64,000 nt of DNA from Streptomyces musisoli (GTDB lineage Bacteria > Actinomycetota > Actinomycetes > Streptomycetales > Streptomycetaceae), in the NCBI RefSeq assembly GCF_016741855.1, contig NZ_JAERRH010000017.1:107938-171937 (forward strand), written 5' to 3'. The notes below the pieces were generated by a model that searched no databases, was not told where the DNA came from, and worked only from the letters and a program-made list of their open reading frames with translations. The number at the start of each line of letters is the position of its first letter. Position 1 is the stretch's first letter. Below, piece by piece: positions 40,889-48,464 of this stretch. The position numbers were made by a program, and so were the translations under genes.

Positions 40889-41613
40889 GCGAGGCTCCCG
40901 AGGTCGCGCGCGAGGTCCAGGGCGAGCAGGCGGTCGGCGTAGGCGTAGGTCTCGAAGCGGGCACCGTCCGGGATGCCGGGCTCGCTCTCCACGTCGCGCA
41001 GCACGCCAAGCACCGCGGGCAGGTCCAGGTCGTCCTCCCAGGCGGCGCGCAGCCGCGCCCGCACCTCGTCGGGCACCGGCCGCGAGGGCCGCCGCGCCCA
41101 GCCGGCGACGGCGCGCCGCCATCGGGCGAGGCTCCGCGCGGCGTCGTCCAGTGCGGCCGTGTCCAGCCGTGCGGGTTCGCTCCGCGGGACGGCGAGGAGC
41201 GCGAGGCGGAGGGCGGTGGGGTCGGCGAGGAGAGCATCGAGCGCGGTGGGGGTCACCGGGGCCACGTCCATCACCGGTCCCGGCCCCGGTCTGTCCCGGG
41301 AGTCCCGCTGGGCCACATGGATGGCCTGGGCCTCGCCGAGTCCGGACGCGAGGTCGCGGCCGTCCTCGAAGGGGCGGATGGCGAGCCGGTCGGCGGCCGT
41401 GCGGAGTTCGGGCTGGTCACGGGGTGCCGTGAGGATCGTCCAGACCGGGGTGCCGCCCAGTTCCAGGGCGCGGACGAGCAGGTCGGCCGTGAGCAGCACC
41501 CGCAGGGCGGTGGGGTCGAGGCCGGAGGCGTGGGCCTCGATGCGGGTCAGGCCGCGGCGGGCGGGCGCGGCGGGGACGGGCTCACCGGTTCGGGCGTCGA
41601 GGATGCGCAGCAC
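40885..41613 (-). CDS. Cysteinyl-tRNA-synthetase-like protein lacking catalytic signatures
   Basis: A 242-residue protein that aligns by eye with the start of cysteinyl-tRNA synthetase (LRILDARTGEPVPAAP, then RIEAHASGLDPTALRVLL, matching the CGPT...HIGH region) and, at the end, with the helical C-terminal part (RARLRAAWEDDLDLPAVLGVL). The active-site Cys (of CGPT) and the HIGH motif are replaced, and the KMSKS region is missing, so tRNA charging is unlikely. It may be a MshC/CysS-derived cofactor enzyme or regulatory protein, but I am not sure. The GTG start at 41613 is the only plausible one. It is the first gene of the GTGA-coupled pair with the SixA-like phosphatase. Confidence 0.7.
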   Translation of the reverse strand: MLRILDARTGEPVPAAPARRGLTRIEAHASGLDPTALRVLLTADLLVRALELGGTPVWTILTAPRDQPELRTAADRLAIRPFEDGRDLASGLGEAQAIHVAQRDSRDRPGPGPVMDVAPVTPTALDALLADPTALRLALLAVPRSEPARLDTAALDDAARSLARWRRAVAGWARRPSRPVPDEVRARLRAAWEDDLDLPAVLGVLRDVESEPGIPDGARFETYAYADRLLALDLARDLGSLA

Positions 41614-41680
41614 GGGGCGAGCGTAGGCGGCCGGACGGCCGTATGCAGCGGCTTGCGCCGATTCCGGACAGCGTGGCGGG

Positions 41681-41726
41681 GTACGGCGGGAGTCCGGACC
41701 CGCGTACGGCGGGAATCCGCACCCGC
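41681..41726. repeat. Two 23-bp direct repeats
   Basis: Two adjacent copies (41681-41703 and 41704-41726) of GTACGGCGGGAxTCCGxACC (+CGC), differing at two positions. They lie between the divergent CysRS-like and CoA-binding protein genes and could be operators or chance duplication. Confidence 0.7.
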
Positions 41727-41746
41727 CGTGGCGATGTTGCCACGGC
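41725..41746. promoter_or_regulatory. Inverted repeat upstream of the CoA-binding protein gene
   Basis: GCCGTGGC (41725-41732) and GCCACGGC (41739-41746) form an 8-bp perfect inverted repeat with a 6-bp centre. It begins 53 bp before ATG 41778 and ends 32 bp before it. It may be a regulator site or leader hairpin. Confidence 0.45.
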
Positions 41747-41777
41747 ACACGTTCCCGACAGCCCGAGGAGGCGGCCG

Positions 41778-42188
41778 ATGTACGGCGACGAGGCGACGAT
41801 CCGCAGGATCCTGACCGAGCTGGGCGACACCTGGGCGGTGGTCGGCCTGTCCTCGAACCGGGGCCGGGCCGCCTACGGGGTGGCGCAGGTGCTCCAGCGG
41901 TTCGGCAAGCGGATCGTGCCGGTGCACCCCAAGGCGGAGACGGTGCACGGGGAGCGGGGCTACGCCTCCCTCGCGGACATCCCCTTCGACGTGGACGTGG
42001 TCGACGTGTTCGTGAACGGCGACCTGGCCGGCGCGGTGGCGGACGAGGCCGTGACGAAGGGGGCGCGGGCGGTGTGGTTCCAGCTGGACGTCGTCGACGA
42101 GGCCGCCTACCAGCGCACCCGGACGGCGGGCCTGGAGATGGTCATGAACCGGTGCCCGGCGATCGAAATTCCTCGCCTGACACTGTGA
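41778..42188 (+). CDS. CoA-binding domain protein (YccU-like)
   Basis: A 136-residue Rossmann protein of the CoA-binding_2 family: DTWAVVGLSSNRGRAAYGVAQV gives the dinucleotide-type loop, then RIVPVHPKAETVHGERGY and a C-terminal EMVMNRCPAIE. The family binds CoA or a related nucleotide; its role in metabolism is not established. GAGGAG sits 8 bp before the ATG. It is transcribed alone, and a 199-bp unusual AT-rich leader to the APC permease follows. Confidence 0.88.
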   Translation: MYGDEATIRRILTELGDTWAVVGLSSNRGRAAYGVAQVLQRFGKRIVPVHPKAETVHGERGYASLADIPFDVDVVDVFVNGDLAGAVADEAVTKGARAVWFQLDVVDEAAYQRTRTAGLEMVMNRCPAIEIPRLTL

Positions 42189-42387
42189 CTCTTCTCCTTC
42201 ATCACAATTGTCCGCTGAATATTGACATTCGCTCGGCCCCTCTGACCTGTGCGAAGGCTGATCCCAAGACAGGCAAGATCCCGGGTCAAATTTTGGGAAA
42301 CAGTCTTTTGCTGACGCGGAGTGGCTTCCTAGCCTGTGGCCTCATTGCCCGTTAATTCTGCGTTCATGAACTGAGAGGCCACTTGAC
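42189..42387 (+). promoter_or_regulatory. AT-rich leader with hairpin hiding the ribosome binding site
   Basis: This 199-bp region is clearly less GC-rich than its surroundings (for example CTGAATATTGACATTCGC near 42217, GGGTCAAATTTTGGGAAAC near 42285, CCGTTAATTCTG near 42350). GTGGCCTC (42336-42343) is the exact reverse complement of GAGGCCAC (42375-42382). The latter includes part of the GAGAGG ribosome binding site, 9 nt before ATG 42388. Pairing would hide the site, so the leader may control translation of the permease. No known riboswitch class was recognised. Confidence 0.5.
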
Positions 42388-44022
42388 ATGGCGAAAGTCG
42401 ACGCCCTGCCACAGGCCACGACGGAGTCCGGCGGTCTACGCCGGGACGTCGGACTGATCGGACTGATGTGGGCCTCCGTGGGCTCCATCATCGGATCCGG
42501 CTGGCTGTACGGCGCCGAGAAGGCGGTCGTCGTGGCCGGCCCCGCGGCGATCATCTCGTGGGTGATCGGCACGGTGGCCATCGTGCTGCTGGCGCTCGTG
42601 CACGCCGAGCTCGGCGGCATGTTCCCGGTCGCCGGCGGCACGGCCCGCTATCCGCACTACGCCTTCGGTGGCCTGGCCGGCATGTCGTTCGGCTGGTTCG
42701 CCTGGCTCCAGGCGGCCACCGTGGCGCCGATCGAGGTCGAGGCGATGATCGGCTACGCCGGTCACTGGAAGTGGGCCCAGGCCCTGCAGCACGCCGACGG
42801 AACACTGACGACCAGCGGTTTCGCTTCGGCCGTCGTCCTGATGGCGATCTTCGTGGGCGTCAACTTCTTCGGCGTCCGTGCGCTGGCGCACACCAACAGC
42901 GCGGCCACCTGGTGGAAGATCGCGGTCCCGCTCGCGGCGATCTTCATCATCGCGGTGGGCAACTTCCACAGCAGCAACTTCACCTCGGAGGGCTTCGCGC
43001 CGTTCGGCATGAAGGGCGTCCTCGGCGCCATCAGCTCCAGCGGCATCATCTTCGCGCTGCTCGGCTTCGAGCAGGCGATCCAGCTGGCGGGCGAGAGCCG
43101 CAACCCGAAGCGTGACCTGCCGCGGGCGACCCTCGGCTCGGTGGCGATCGGCGCCGTGATCTACATCCTGCTCCAGATCGTGTTCATCGCCGCGCTGCCG
43201 CACGCCTCGTTCGCGCACGGCTGGGCCAAGCTCGACTTCGAAGGCATCAGCGGCCCCTGGGCGGGCCTGGCGACCCTCGTGGGCCTGGGCTGGCTGGGCT
43301 GGGTGCTCTACGTCGACGCGATCATCTCCCCCGGCGGCACCGGCCTGATCTACACCACCGCCACCTCGCGCGTCTCGTTCGGTCTGGCCAAGAACGGCTA
43401 CGCGCCGAAGGCCTTCGCCAAGACCGACAAGCGCGGTGTGCCGTGGTTCGGTCTGCTCATGTCGTTCGTCACCGGCGTGGTCTGCTTCCTGCCGTTCCCG
43501 AGCTGGCAGGAGCTGGTCGGCTTCATCACCTCGGCGAGCGTGCTGATGTACGCGGGCGCACCGCTGGCCTACGGTGTCTTCGCCGACCGGCTGCCGCACC
43601 TCGAGCGCCCCTACCGGCTGCCCTTCGGCAAGTTCATCTCGCCGGCGTCGTTCGTGGTCGCCAACCTCATCATCTACTGGGCCGGCTGGGACACCCTGTG
43701 GCGGCTGGGCTTCGCGATCCTGCTCGGGTACGTGCTGCTGGGCTCCTACGCCTGGTACGCCACCGCGACCCGGAAGCCGGACGCGCCCCGGATGGACTTC
43801 AAGGCGGCGCAGTGGCTGCCCGGCTACCTGCTCGGCCTGGGCGCGATCTCCTGGCTGGGCGGCTTCGGCGGCCGCGGCTCCATCCCGATGTACTGGGACA
43901 TCCTGGTCGTCGCTGCCTTCTCGCTGGTCATCTACTACTGGGCCAAGGCCACCGCCTCGGCGACGGAGGCCATCGAGCGCAGCATCGACGAGGTCGTGGT
44001 GACGGACATGCCCGCGCACTGA
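42388..44022 (+). CDS. APC-superfamily amino acid/amine permease
   Basis: A 544-residue permease with about 12-14 hydrophobic segments. The first helix has the GSIIGSGWLYG motif (APC G-S-I-I-G-x-G substrate loop), and SGIIFALLGFEQAIQLAGESRNPKRDLPRA is the family loop before helix 7. Family members import amino acids, polyamines or related amines with a proton; the substrate is unknown. The C-terminal tail is charged (AIERSIDEVVVTDMPAH). It is monocistronic, between an unusual AT-rich leader and a strong terminator, suggesting its own control. Confidence 0.9.
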   Translation: MAKVDALPQATTESGGLRRDVGLIGLMWASVGSIIGSGWLYGAEKAVVVAGPAAIISWVIGTVAIVLLALVHAELGGMFPVAGGTARYPHYAFGGLAGMSFGWFAWLQAATVAPIEVEAMIGYAGHWKWAQALQHADGTLTTSGFASAVVLMAIFVGVNFFGVRALAHTNSAATWWKIAVPLAAIFIIAVGNFHSSNFTSEGFAPFGMKGVLGAISSSGIIFALLGFEQAIQLAGESRNPKRDLPRATLGSVAIGAVIYILLQIVFIAALPHASFAHGWAKLDFEGISGPWAGLATLVGLGWLGWVLYVDAIISPGGTGLIYTTATSRVSFGLAKNGYAPKAFAKTDKRGVPWFGLLMSFVTGVVCFLPFPSWQELVGFITSASVLMYAGAPLAYGVFADRLPHLERPYRLPFGKFISPASFVVANLIIYWAGWDTLWRLGFAILLGYVLLGSYAWYATATRKPDAPRMDFKAAQWLPGYLLGLGAISWLGGFGGRGSIPMYWDILVVAAFSLVIYYWAKATASATEAIERSIDEVVVTDMPAH

Positions 44023-44040
44023 CCCGCTCCCGCGTCACCC

Positions 44041-44075
44041 ACGGTGTCCCGTCGGCTCGTCTGACGGGACACCGT
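44041..44075 (+). terminator. Strong hairpin terminator after the APC permease
   Basis: ACGGTGTCCCGTC (44041-44053) pairs exactly with GACGGGACACCGT (44063-44075) across a 9-nt loop: a perfect 13-bp stem 18 bp after the stop codon. CATAAT follows (44076-44081), which is also a possible -10 for the next gene. Confidence 0.9.
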
Positions 44076-44090
44076 CATAATGCTCGCGTG

Positions 44091-45308
44091 ATGTCTCCTT
44101 CCCCCCACTCCGACTCACCCTCCCCCACCCGTTGTCCGGTCGTCGTCCTCGGCGCCGGACCCGCCGGGCTGACCGTCGGCAACATCCTGCGGGCCGCCGG
44201 TGTCGACTGCCTGGTCCTGGAGACCGAGAGCCGGCAGTTCATCGAACAGCGGCCCCGCGCCGGGGTCATCGAGGAATGGGCCGTGCGCGGCCTCGAACGG
44301 CGCGGGCTGGCCGGCCGGCTGCTGGAGCGCGCCGAGGGGCACTCCGAGTGCGAGTTCCGCTTCGACGGCCGCGGCCACCGTTTCGCCTACACGGAGTTGA
44401 CGGGACGCCATCACTGGGTCTATCCGCAGCCCCTGCTCGTGACCGACCTGGTACGCGAGTACGCCGACGTGCGGGGCGGGGAGATCCGCTTCGGCGTGCG
44501 GGACGTGCGCCTGCACGACCTGGACTCGGACCGGCCCGCCGTCTCCTACACCGACCCGGACACCGGCGAACGGCTCCTGGTGCGCTGCGACTTCGTGGCC
44601 GGCTGCGACGGGGCCCGCGGGGCGAGCCGGGCCGCGCTGCCGCCGTCGGCGCGCACCTCCCGGCACGACTACGGCATCGGCTGGCTGGCGCTGCTCGCTG
44701 AGGCACCGCCGTCCGCCGACTGCGTACTGTTCGGCATGCACCCCGCCGGGTTCGCCGGGCACATGCCCCGCGGTCCCGAGGTGACCCGCTACTACCTCCA
44801 GTGCCCGCCCGGCGACGACCCGCGAAACTGGCCCGACGACCGGGTCTGGGAGCAGCTCCAGCAGCGCCTGCGCGCGGCGGACCGCCCGCCGCTGACGGAG
44901 GGGCGGCTGCTGGAGAAGCGCGTGCTGGACATGCACAACTACGTCGTCGAGCCCATGGTGTCCGGCCGGCTCTTCCTGGCCGGTGACGCCGCGCACCTCG
45001 TCGCGCCGATCGCCGCGAAGGGCATGAACCTGGCCCTGAACGACGCGTTCCTGCTCGGCGACGGCCTCGTCGCGCGGCTGACCGAGGGCGACGGCACGGG
45101 TCTGGACGGCTACTCGGCGGCGTGCCTGCGCCGGGTGTGGGACTACCAGGAGTTCTCGGAGTGGCTCTCCGAGATCTACCACGGCACGTCCCACGGCGAT
45201 CCCTACCGCGCCGGGACCACCCTGGCCCGGCTGCGCCGGCTGTTCTCCTCACCGGTCGCGGCGGCGGCCTTCGCCGAGCAGTACCTGGGCACGGCCGGCG
45301 CGTACTGA
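44091..45308 (+). CDS. pobA: 4-Hydroxybenzoate 3-monooxygenase
   Basis: A 405-residue FAD monooxygenase of the PobA family. The FAD loop is VVVLGAGPAGLTVGNIL at residues ~17-33, the middle signature CDGARGASR fits the DG motif and GRLFLAGDAAHLVAPIAAKGMNLALND is the FAD-binding GD motif. The order ELTGRHHWVYPQPLLVTDLV is typical of PobA. It converts 4-hydroxybenzoate to protocatechuate for the beta-ketoadipate pathway. No pob regulator or pca genes are adjacent. ATG 44091 or GTG 44088 are both possible; CATAAT lies 9 bp before ATG and no clear Shine-Dalgarno is seen, so the message may be leaderless. Confidence 0.92.
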   Translation: MSPSPHSDSPSPTRCPVVVLGAGPAGLTVGNILRAAGVDCLVLETESRQFIEQRPRAGVIEEWAVRGLERRGLAGRLLERAEGHSECEFRFDGRGHRFAYTELTGRHHWVYPQPLLVTDLVREYADVRGGEIRFGVRDVRLHDLDSDRPAVSYTDPDTGERLLVRCDFVAGCDGARGASRAALPPSARTSRHDYGIGWLALLAEAPPSADCVLFGMHPAGFAGHMPRGPEVTRYYLQCPPGDDPRNWPDDRVWEQLQQRLRAADRPPLTEGRLLEKRVLDMHNYVVEPMVSGRLFLAGDAAHLVAPIAAKGMNLALNDAFLLGDGLVARLTEGDGTGLDGYSAACLRRVWDYQEFSEWLSEIYHGTSHGDPYRAGTTLARLRRLFSSPVAAAAFAEQYLGTAGAY

Positions 45309-45327
45309 GCGCACGACCCCGCCCGGC

Positions 45328-45675
45328 TCACCGTTCGGCGAGGCGGTGGTCCGCGGTCTTCAGGGCCTCCTCCACCAGCCGCCGCAGGTGCCCGTGGGGC
45401 AGGGAGTAGATCACCCGCCGGCCCTCCTTGCGGGTGTCCACCAGGCCGGCGAGCCGCAGCCGGGCCAGGTGCTGGCTGACGGCCGGGCGGGCGGCTCCGC
45501 AGGCCTCGGTGAGCGTGGTGACATCGGCCTCGCCCGCCGTCAGGACGTGCAGCAGGGTGAGGCGGGTGCGGTCGCCCAGCAGGGAGAGCAGTTCGGCGGC
45601 GAGCGCGAACTGCTCCTCGCCCGGGCTGCGCGGGTGCGCATGATGCGCAGGTGACAGGTGCATGCGTGCGCTCAT
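45328..45675 (-). CDS. ArsR/SmtB family metal-type repressor
   Basis: A 115-residue ArsR-family winged-helix protein (HTH: VTTLTEACGAARPAVSQHLARLRLAGLV; wing: TRKEGRRVIYSLP). The N-terminus is histidine-rich (MHLSPAHHAHPRS), and the C-terminal RHxxxH-like end is short. Together with the zinc exporter next door, this points to metal sensing, probably Zn2+ (inference). ATG 45675 or ATG 45663 are possible. It diverges from the cation exporter gene across about 60 bp, where an imperfect palindrome (GTGC...GCAC, 45666-45681) overlaps its start region. Confidence 0.85.
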   Translation of the reverse strand: MSARMHLSPAHHAHPRSPGEEQFALAAELLSLLGDRTRLTLLHVLTAGEADVTTLTEACGAARPAVSQHLARLRLAGLVDTRKEGRRVIYSLPHGHLRRLVEEALKTADHRLAER

Positions 45676-45681
45676 ATGCAC
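45666..45681. promoter_or_regulatory. Candidate ArsR operator between repressor and exporter
   Basis: GTGC (45666-45669) and GCAC (45678-45681) flank GCTCATAT, forming a 16-bp interrupted dyad (with an ATAATG stretch next to it). It overlaps the ArsR start codon region and precedes the exporter start by 55 bp, the usual place for an ArsR-family operator. Confidence 0.45.
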
Positions 45682-45735
45682 ATAATGGCTCCGTGGGCGC
45701 CGTGCGTCCACTCCGGCCACCGGAAGGGGATCGAC

Positions 45736-47007
45736 GTGAGCGACCGGCACCCCGATCAGCACGGGCACGGGCACGGGCACGAGCAGGGGCCCATCGGACA
45801 TGAGCACGGGCACGGGCACGGCGGCCACGGGCACTGGCACGGCGACCGCGGGCACGGGCACGGCTCGGAGCACGGCGACCACGAACACAGCGGCCGCGGC
45901 GGCCGCAGCGGCCGAGGCCACCGGGACGGGCAGCAGCCCGGCGGCCAGGGGCATGGGCGTGGGCACGGGCACGGCGGCCGGGGACGCGGGCACGGCCACG
46001 GGCCCGCCTCCGGTGCGCGCCACGGTTTCGGTCACCGTCTCGCCCACCTCCTCACCCCGCACTCCCACGAGACCGCCGACAAGCTGGATCCGGCGCTGGA
46101 GTCCTCGGCGCACGGCATGCGCGCGCTGTGGGTGTCGCTGGCCGTGCTGGGAGCGACCGCGCTGGCGCAGGCGGTCGTGGTGGCCGTCTCCGGGTCGGTG
46201 GCGCTGCTCGGGGACACCGTGCACAACGCGGCCGACGCGCTGACCGCGGTGCCCCTCGGCATCGCCTTCGTGCTGGGGCGGCGGGCGGCGACCCGCCGGT
46301 TCACCTACGGTTACGGCCGCGCCGAGGATCTCGCGGGACTCGTCATCGTGCTGACCATCGCCGGATCGGCGGCCTTCGCCGCCTGGGCGGCCACCGGACG
46401 GCTGCTGGACCCCCGGCCGGTGACGCACGTGCCGGCGGTGGCGGTGGCCGCGCTGCTCGGCTTCGCCGGCAACGAGTGGGTGGCCCGGTACCGGATCCGG
46501 GTGGGCCGGGAGATCGGCTCGGCCGCACTCGTCGCCGACGGGCTGCACGCCCGTACCGACGGATTCACCTCGCTGGCCGTGCTGCTGGGCGCCGGCGGCT
46601 CGGCGCTGGGGTGGCATCTGGCCGACCCGGTCGTGGGGCTGGCGATCACGGCCGCGATCGTGCTGGTGCTGCGGGACGCGGCGCGGGAGGTGTTCCGGCG
46701 GGTGCTGGACGCCGTCGACCCGGCGCTGGTGGACCGGGCCGAGCGTGCGGTGCGCGCGGTTCCGGGGGTGCGGGAGGTGGGTGAGCTGCGGCTGCGCTGG
46801 ATCGGGCACCGGCTGCGCGCCGAGCTTGCGGTGGTGGTCGACGGCGAGGCGACCGTCCGGGAGGCACACGCGATCGCCGTCGAGGCCGAACACGCCCTGC
46901 TGCACGCGGTACCGCGGCTGACGGCCGCCCTGGTGCACGCCGACCCGGCGCACGCCCCGGGCGAGGCGGACCCGCATCTGGCGCTGGCCCACCATGCGAC
47001 GGCGTGA
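45736..47007 (+). CDS. Cation diffusion facilitator (zinc-type) with long His-rich N-terminus
   Basis: A 423-residue CDF exporter. I chose GTG 45736 because AAGGGG lies 6 bp before it. Its first ~111 residues hold about 28 histidines, mostly as HGHG repeats, a presumed metal-binding cytosolic sponge. Then six membrane helices follow (e.g. LAVLGATALAQAVVVAVSGS), with the metal sites HNAAD in TM2 (LLGDTVHNAADAL) and HARTD in TM5 (ADGLHARTDGF). These H-x3-D pairs are typical of zinc transporters. A cytosolic C-terminal domain ends the protein. It exports zinc or a related ion against protons and is probably under control of the divergent ArsR gene. The stop lies within the first copy of a tandem repeat. 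Confidence 0.92.
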   Translation: MSDRHPDQHGHGHGHEQGPIGHEHGHGHGGHGHWHGDRGHGHGSEHGDHEHSGRGGRSGRGHRDGQQPGGQGHGRGHGHGGRGRGHGHGPASGARHGFGHRLAHLLTPHSHETADKLDPALESSAHGMRALWVSLAVLGATALAQAVVVAVSGSVALLGDTVHNAADALTAVPLGIAFVLGRRAATRRFTYGYGRAEDLAGLVIVLTIAGSAAFAAWAATGRLLDPRPVTHVPAVAVAALLGFAGNEWVARYRIRVGREIGSAALVADGLHARTDGFTSLAVLLGAGGSALGWHLADPVVGLAITAAIVLVLRDAAREVFRRVLDAVDPALVDRAERAVRAVPGVREVGELRLRWIGHRLRAELAVVVDGEATVREAHAIAVEAEHALLHAVPRLTAALVHADPAHAPGEADPHLALAHHATA

Positions 47008-47208
47008 GACCAGGCCACCCCCGACCCGCTCGGATCCGGCACCGGCCCACCACGCGACACCGCGAGGTCAGGCCACCCCAACCCGCTCAGATCCGGCACC
47101 GGAACCACGCGACACCGCGAGGTCAGGCCACCCCCAGTCCGCTCAGGTCCGGCACCGGCCCACCACGCGGCGGCGGTGAGATCAGGCCATGCCGAGTCCG
47201 TTCAGTAC
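47006..47208. repeat. Tandem repeat (55-59 bp) carrying copies of the YbaK gene's 3' end
   Basis: Units starting with GAGxxCAGGCCA begin at 47006, 47064, 47119 and 47178 (periods 58, 55 and 59). The last unit contains the 3' end of the minus-strand YbaK gene (stop 47182-47184), and each earlier unit, read on the minus strand, preserves a similar coding end (roughly L-S-G-L-G-x-A-stop). The first unit contains the CDF stop codon. The array fills the whole gap between the two convergent genes. Confidence 0.8.
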
Positions 47209-47739
47209 GACCGCGCCGGGCAGTTCGGCGAGGGCCTTGCCGGGCACCAGCAGCTTGCCGCGCCGGCGTCCGCTGCCGACCAGGACGTAGGGCAGGTCGA
47301 CGACGGCCGAGTCCACCAGCACCGGCCAGCCGGTGGGCAGCCCGACCGGGGTGATGCCGCCGTACTCCATGCCGGTCTCCCCGGTGGCCGTCTCCATCGA
47401 GGCGAAGGAGGTCTTGCGGGCGCCCAGTTGCCGGCGTACGACACCGTTGACGTCGGCCCGGGTGGTGGAGAGCACCACGCAGGCGGCCAGCGTCGTCCGG
47501 CCGGCCCGCTTGCCCGCGACGACGACACAGTTCGCCGACCGCTCCAGCAGGTCACGGCCGTAGTGCTCGACGAAGACGGCCGTGTCGGCCCACCCCGGTT
47601 CGGTGTCGACGTACAGGATCCTGTCGGCCGGGACCGCCCCCTGCCAGTCGCGTACGGCGTCGGCGACGGGAGCGGTCAGCTCGTCCAGGCAGTCCGGGGC
47701 GGGAGTGGCGGTGTCGAAGTCTCCGATGGGTGCGCGCAT
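47182..47739 (-). CDS. YbaK/EbsC-type aminoacyl-tRNA deacylase-like protein
   Basis: A 185-residue protein of the YbaK/ProX editing family: CVVVAGKRAGRTTLAACVVL (strand-loop with Lys), KTSFASMETATGETGMEYGGITPVGLP (the substrate-pocket Gly-rich motif) and a C-terminal VVLNGLGMA. The family hydrolyses mischarged tRNA such as Cys-tRNA(Pro) or Ala-tRNA(Pro); whether this one is active is not known. ATG 47739. It is transcribed in the same direction as, and 43 bp after, the XRE-cupin gene, so they may form one transcript, though no link in function is evident. Confidence 0.88.
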   Translation of the reverse strand: MRAPIGDFDTATPAPDCLDELTAPVADAVRDWQGAVPADRILYVDTEPGWADTAVFVEHYGRDLLERSANCVVVAGKRAGRTTLAACVVLSTTRADVNGVVRRQLGARKTSFASMETATGETGMEYGGITPVGLPTGWPVLVDSAVVDLPYVLVGSGRRRGKLLVPGKALAELPGAVVLNGLGMA

Positions 47740-47782
47740 GGCCGCACGCTAACAAGGGCCCCCCGCCCGGGGTACCGGCGTC

Positions 47783-48355
47783 TCACGGCACGGGCGGAAC
47801 GGACACGGCCATCACCATCTCCATCGGCACGTCGCCCTGATTGCCGTACAGGTGCGGGACGTTGGCCTCGAAGGAGGCGCTCGCGCCCGCCGGGACCCGG
47901 TACTCCGTGCCCTCCACGGTGAGCGTCAGCTCGCCCGCGGTGACATGCACCAGCTCGATGGTGCCGCCGGGGTGCGGCTCGGAGGGGCTGTTCTCCCCCG
48001 GCATCAGCCGCCAGTCCCACATCTCCAGCGGTCCGGGCGCCTCCGTGCCGGCGAGCAGCCGGCTGAAGCTGCCGGCCTCCGTGTGCCACAGCCGTACGGC
48101 CCGTTCGGCGGGTACGACACGGACCCTGGGGCCCTGCTCGTAGTCGAGGAGCGTGGGGACGCTGACGCCGAGCGCGTCACCGATCTTGACGACCGTGCCG
48201 ATGCTGGGGTTGGTGCGGGCCTGCTCGATCTGGATGAGCATGCCGCGGCTGACACCGGCCCGGGCGGCGAGCACGTCCAGCGTGAAGCCGCGCACCGAGC
48301 GCCAGTGCTTGACGTTGCGCGCCAGGGACTGGGTCAGGAGTTCGAGGTCCGACAC
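47783..48355 (-). CDS. XRE-family regulator with cupin domain
   Basis: A 190-residue protein. Residues ~12-68 form an XRE helix-turn-helix (NVKHWRSVRGFTLDVLAARAGVSRGMLIQIEQ), and ~110-185 a cupin_2 sensor domain (GGTIELVHVTAGELTLTVEGTEY, PHLYGNQGDVPMEMVM). Such regulators control transporters or metabolic genes in response to small molecules. GTG 48355. The EamA transporter gene diverges 109 bp away, and the shared region carries repeated CAATATT motifs, so this is probably its regulator. Confidence 0.9.
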   Translation of the reverse strand: MSDLELLTQSLARNVKHWRSVRGFTLDVLAARAGVSRGMLIQIEQARTNPSIGTVVKIGDALGVSVPTLLDYEQGPRVRVVPAERAVRLWHTEAGSFSRLLAGTEAPGPLEMWDWRLMPGENSPSEPHPGGTIELVHVTAGELTLTVEGTEYRVPAGASASFEANVPHLYGNQGDVPMEMVMAVSVPPVP

Positions 48356-48363
48356 GTTGTGTC

Positions 48364-48386
48364 CAATATTCGGGAAGTTCAATATT
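48364..48386. promoter_or_regulatory. CAATATT repeat: candidate operator for the XRE-cupin regulator
   Basis: CAATATT occurs at 48364-48370 and 48380-48386, start to start 16 bp; the inner AATATT is itself palindromic. The AT-rich island is striking in this sequence, lies just upstream of the regulator GTG and contains likely promoter elements, as expected for a divergent operator. Confidence 0.5.
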
Positions 48387-48464
48387 ATGGTTATGAGAGT
48401 GCAGTCGACTGAACTACGGTGGGGTGCACCCGATCGTCCACCGAACTGTACTGCGAGGCCGGCC

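Noticed and set aside
42189..42387. A known riboswitch class upstream of the APC permease
   Set aside because: I could not match the AT-rich leader to any riboswitch consensus I know. Only a possible site-hiding hairpin is reported.
45635..45649. A 7-1-7 palindrome TGCGCAT-G-ATGCGCA as an ArsR operator
   Set aside because: It lies inside the histidine-rich coding start of the ArsR gene (His/Ala codons make such repeats by chance). The dyad at 45666-45681 is better placed.
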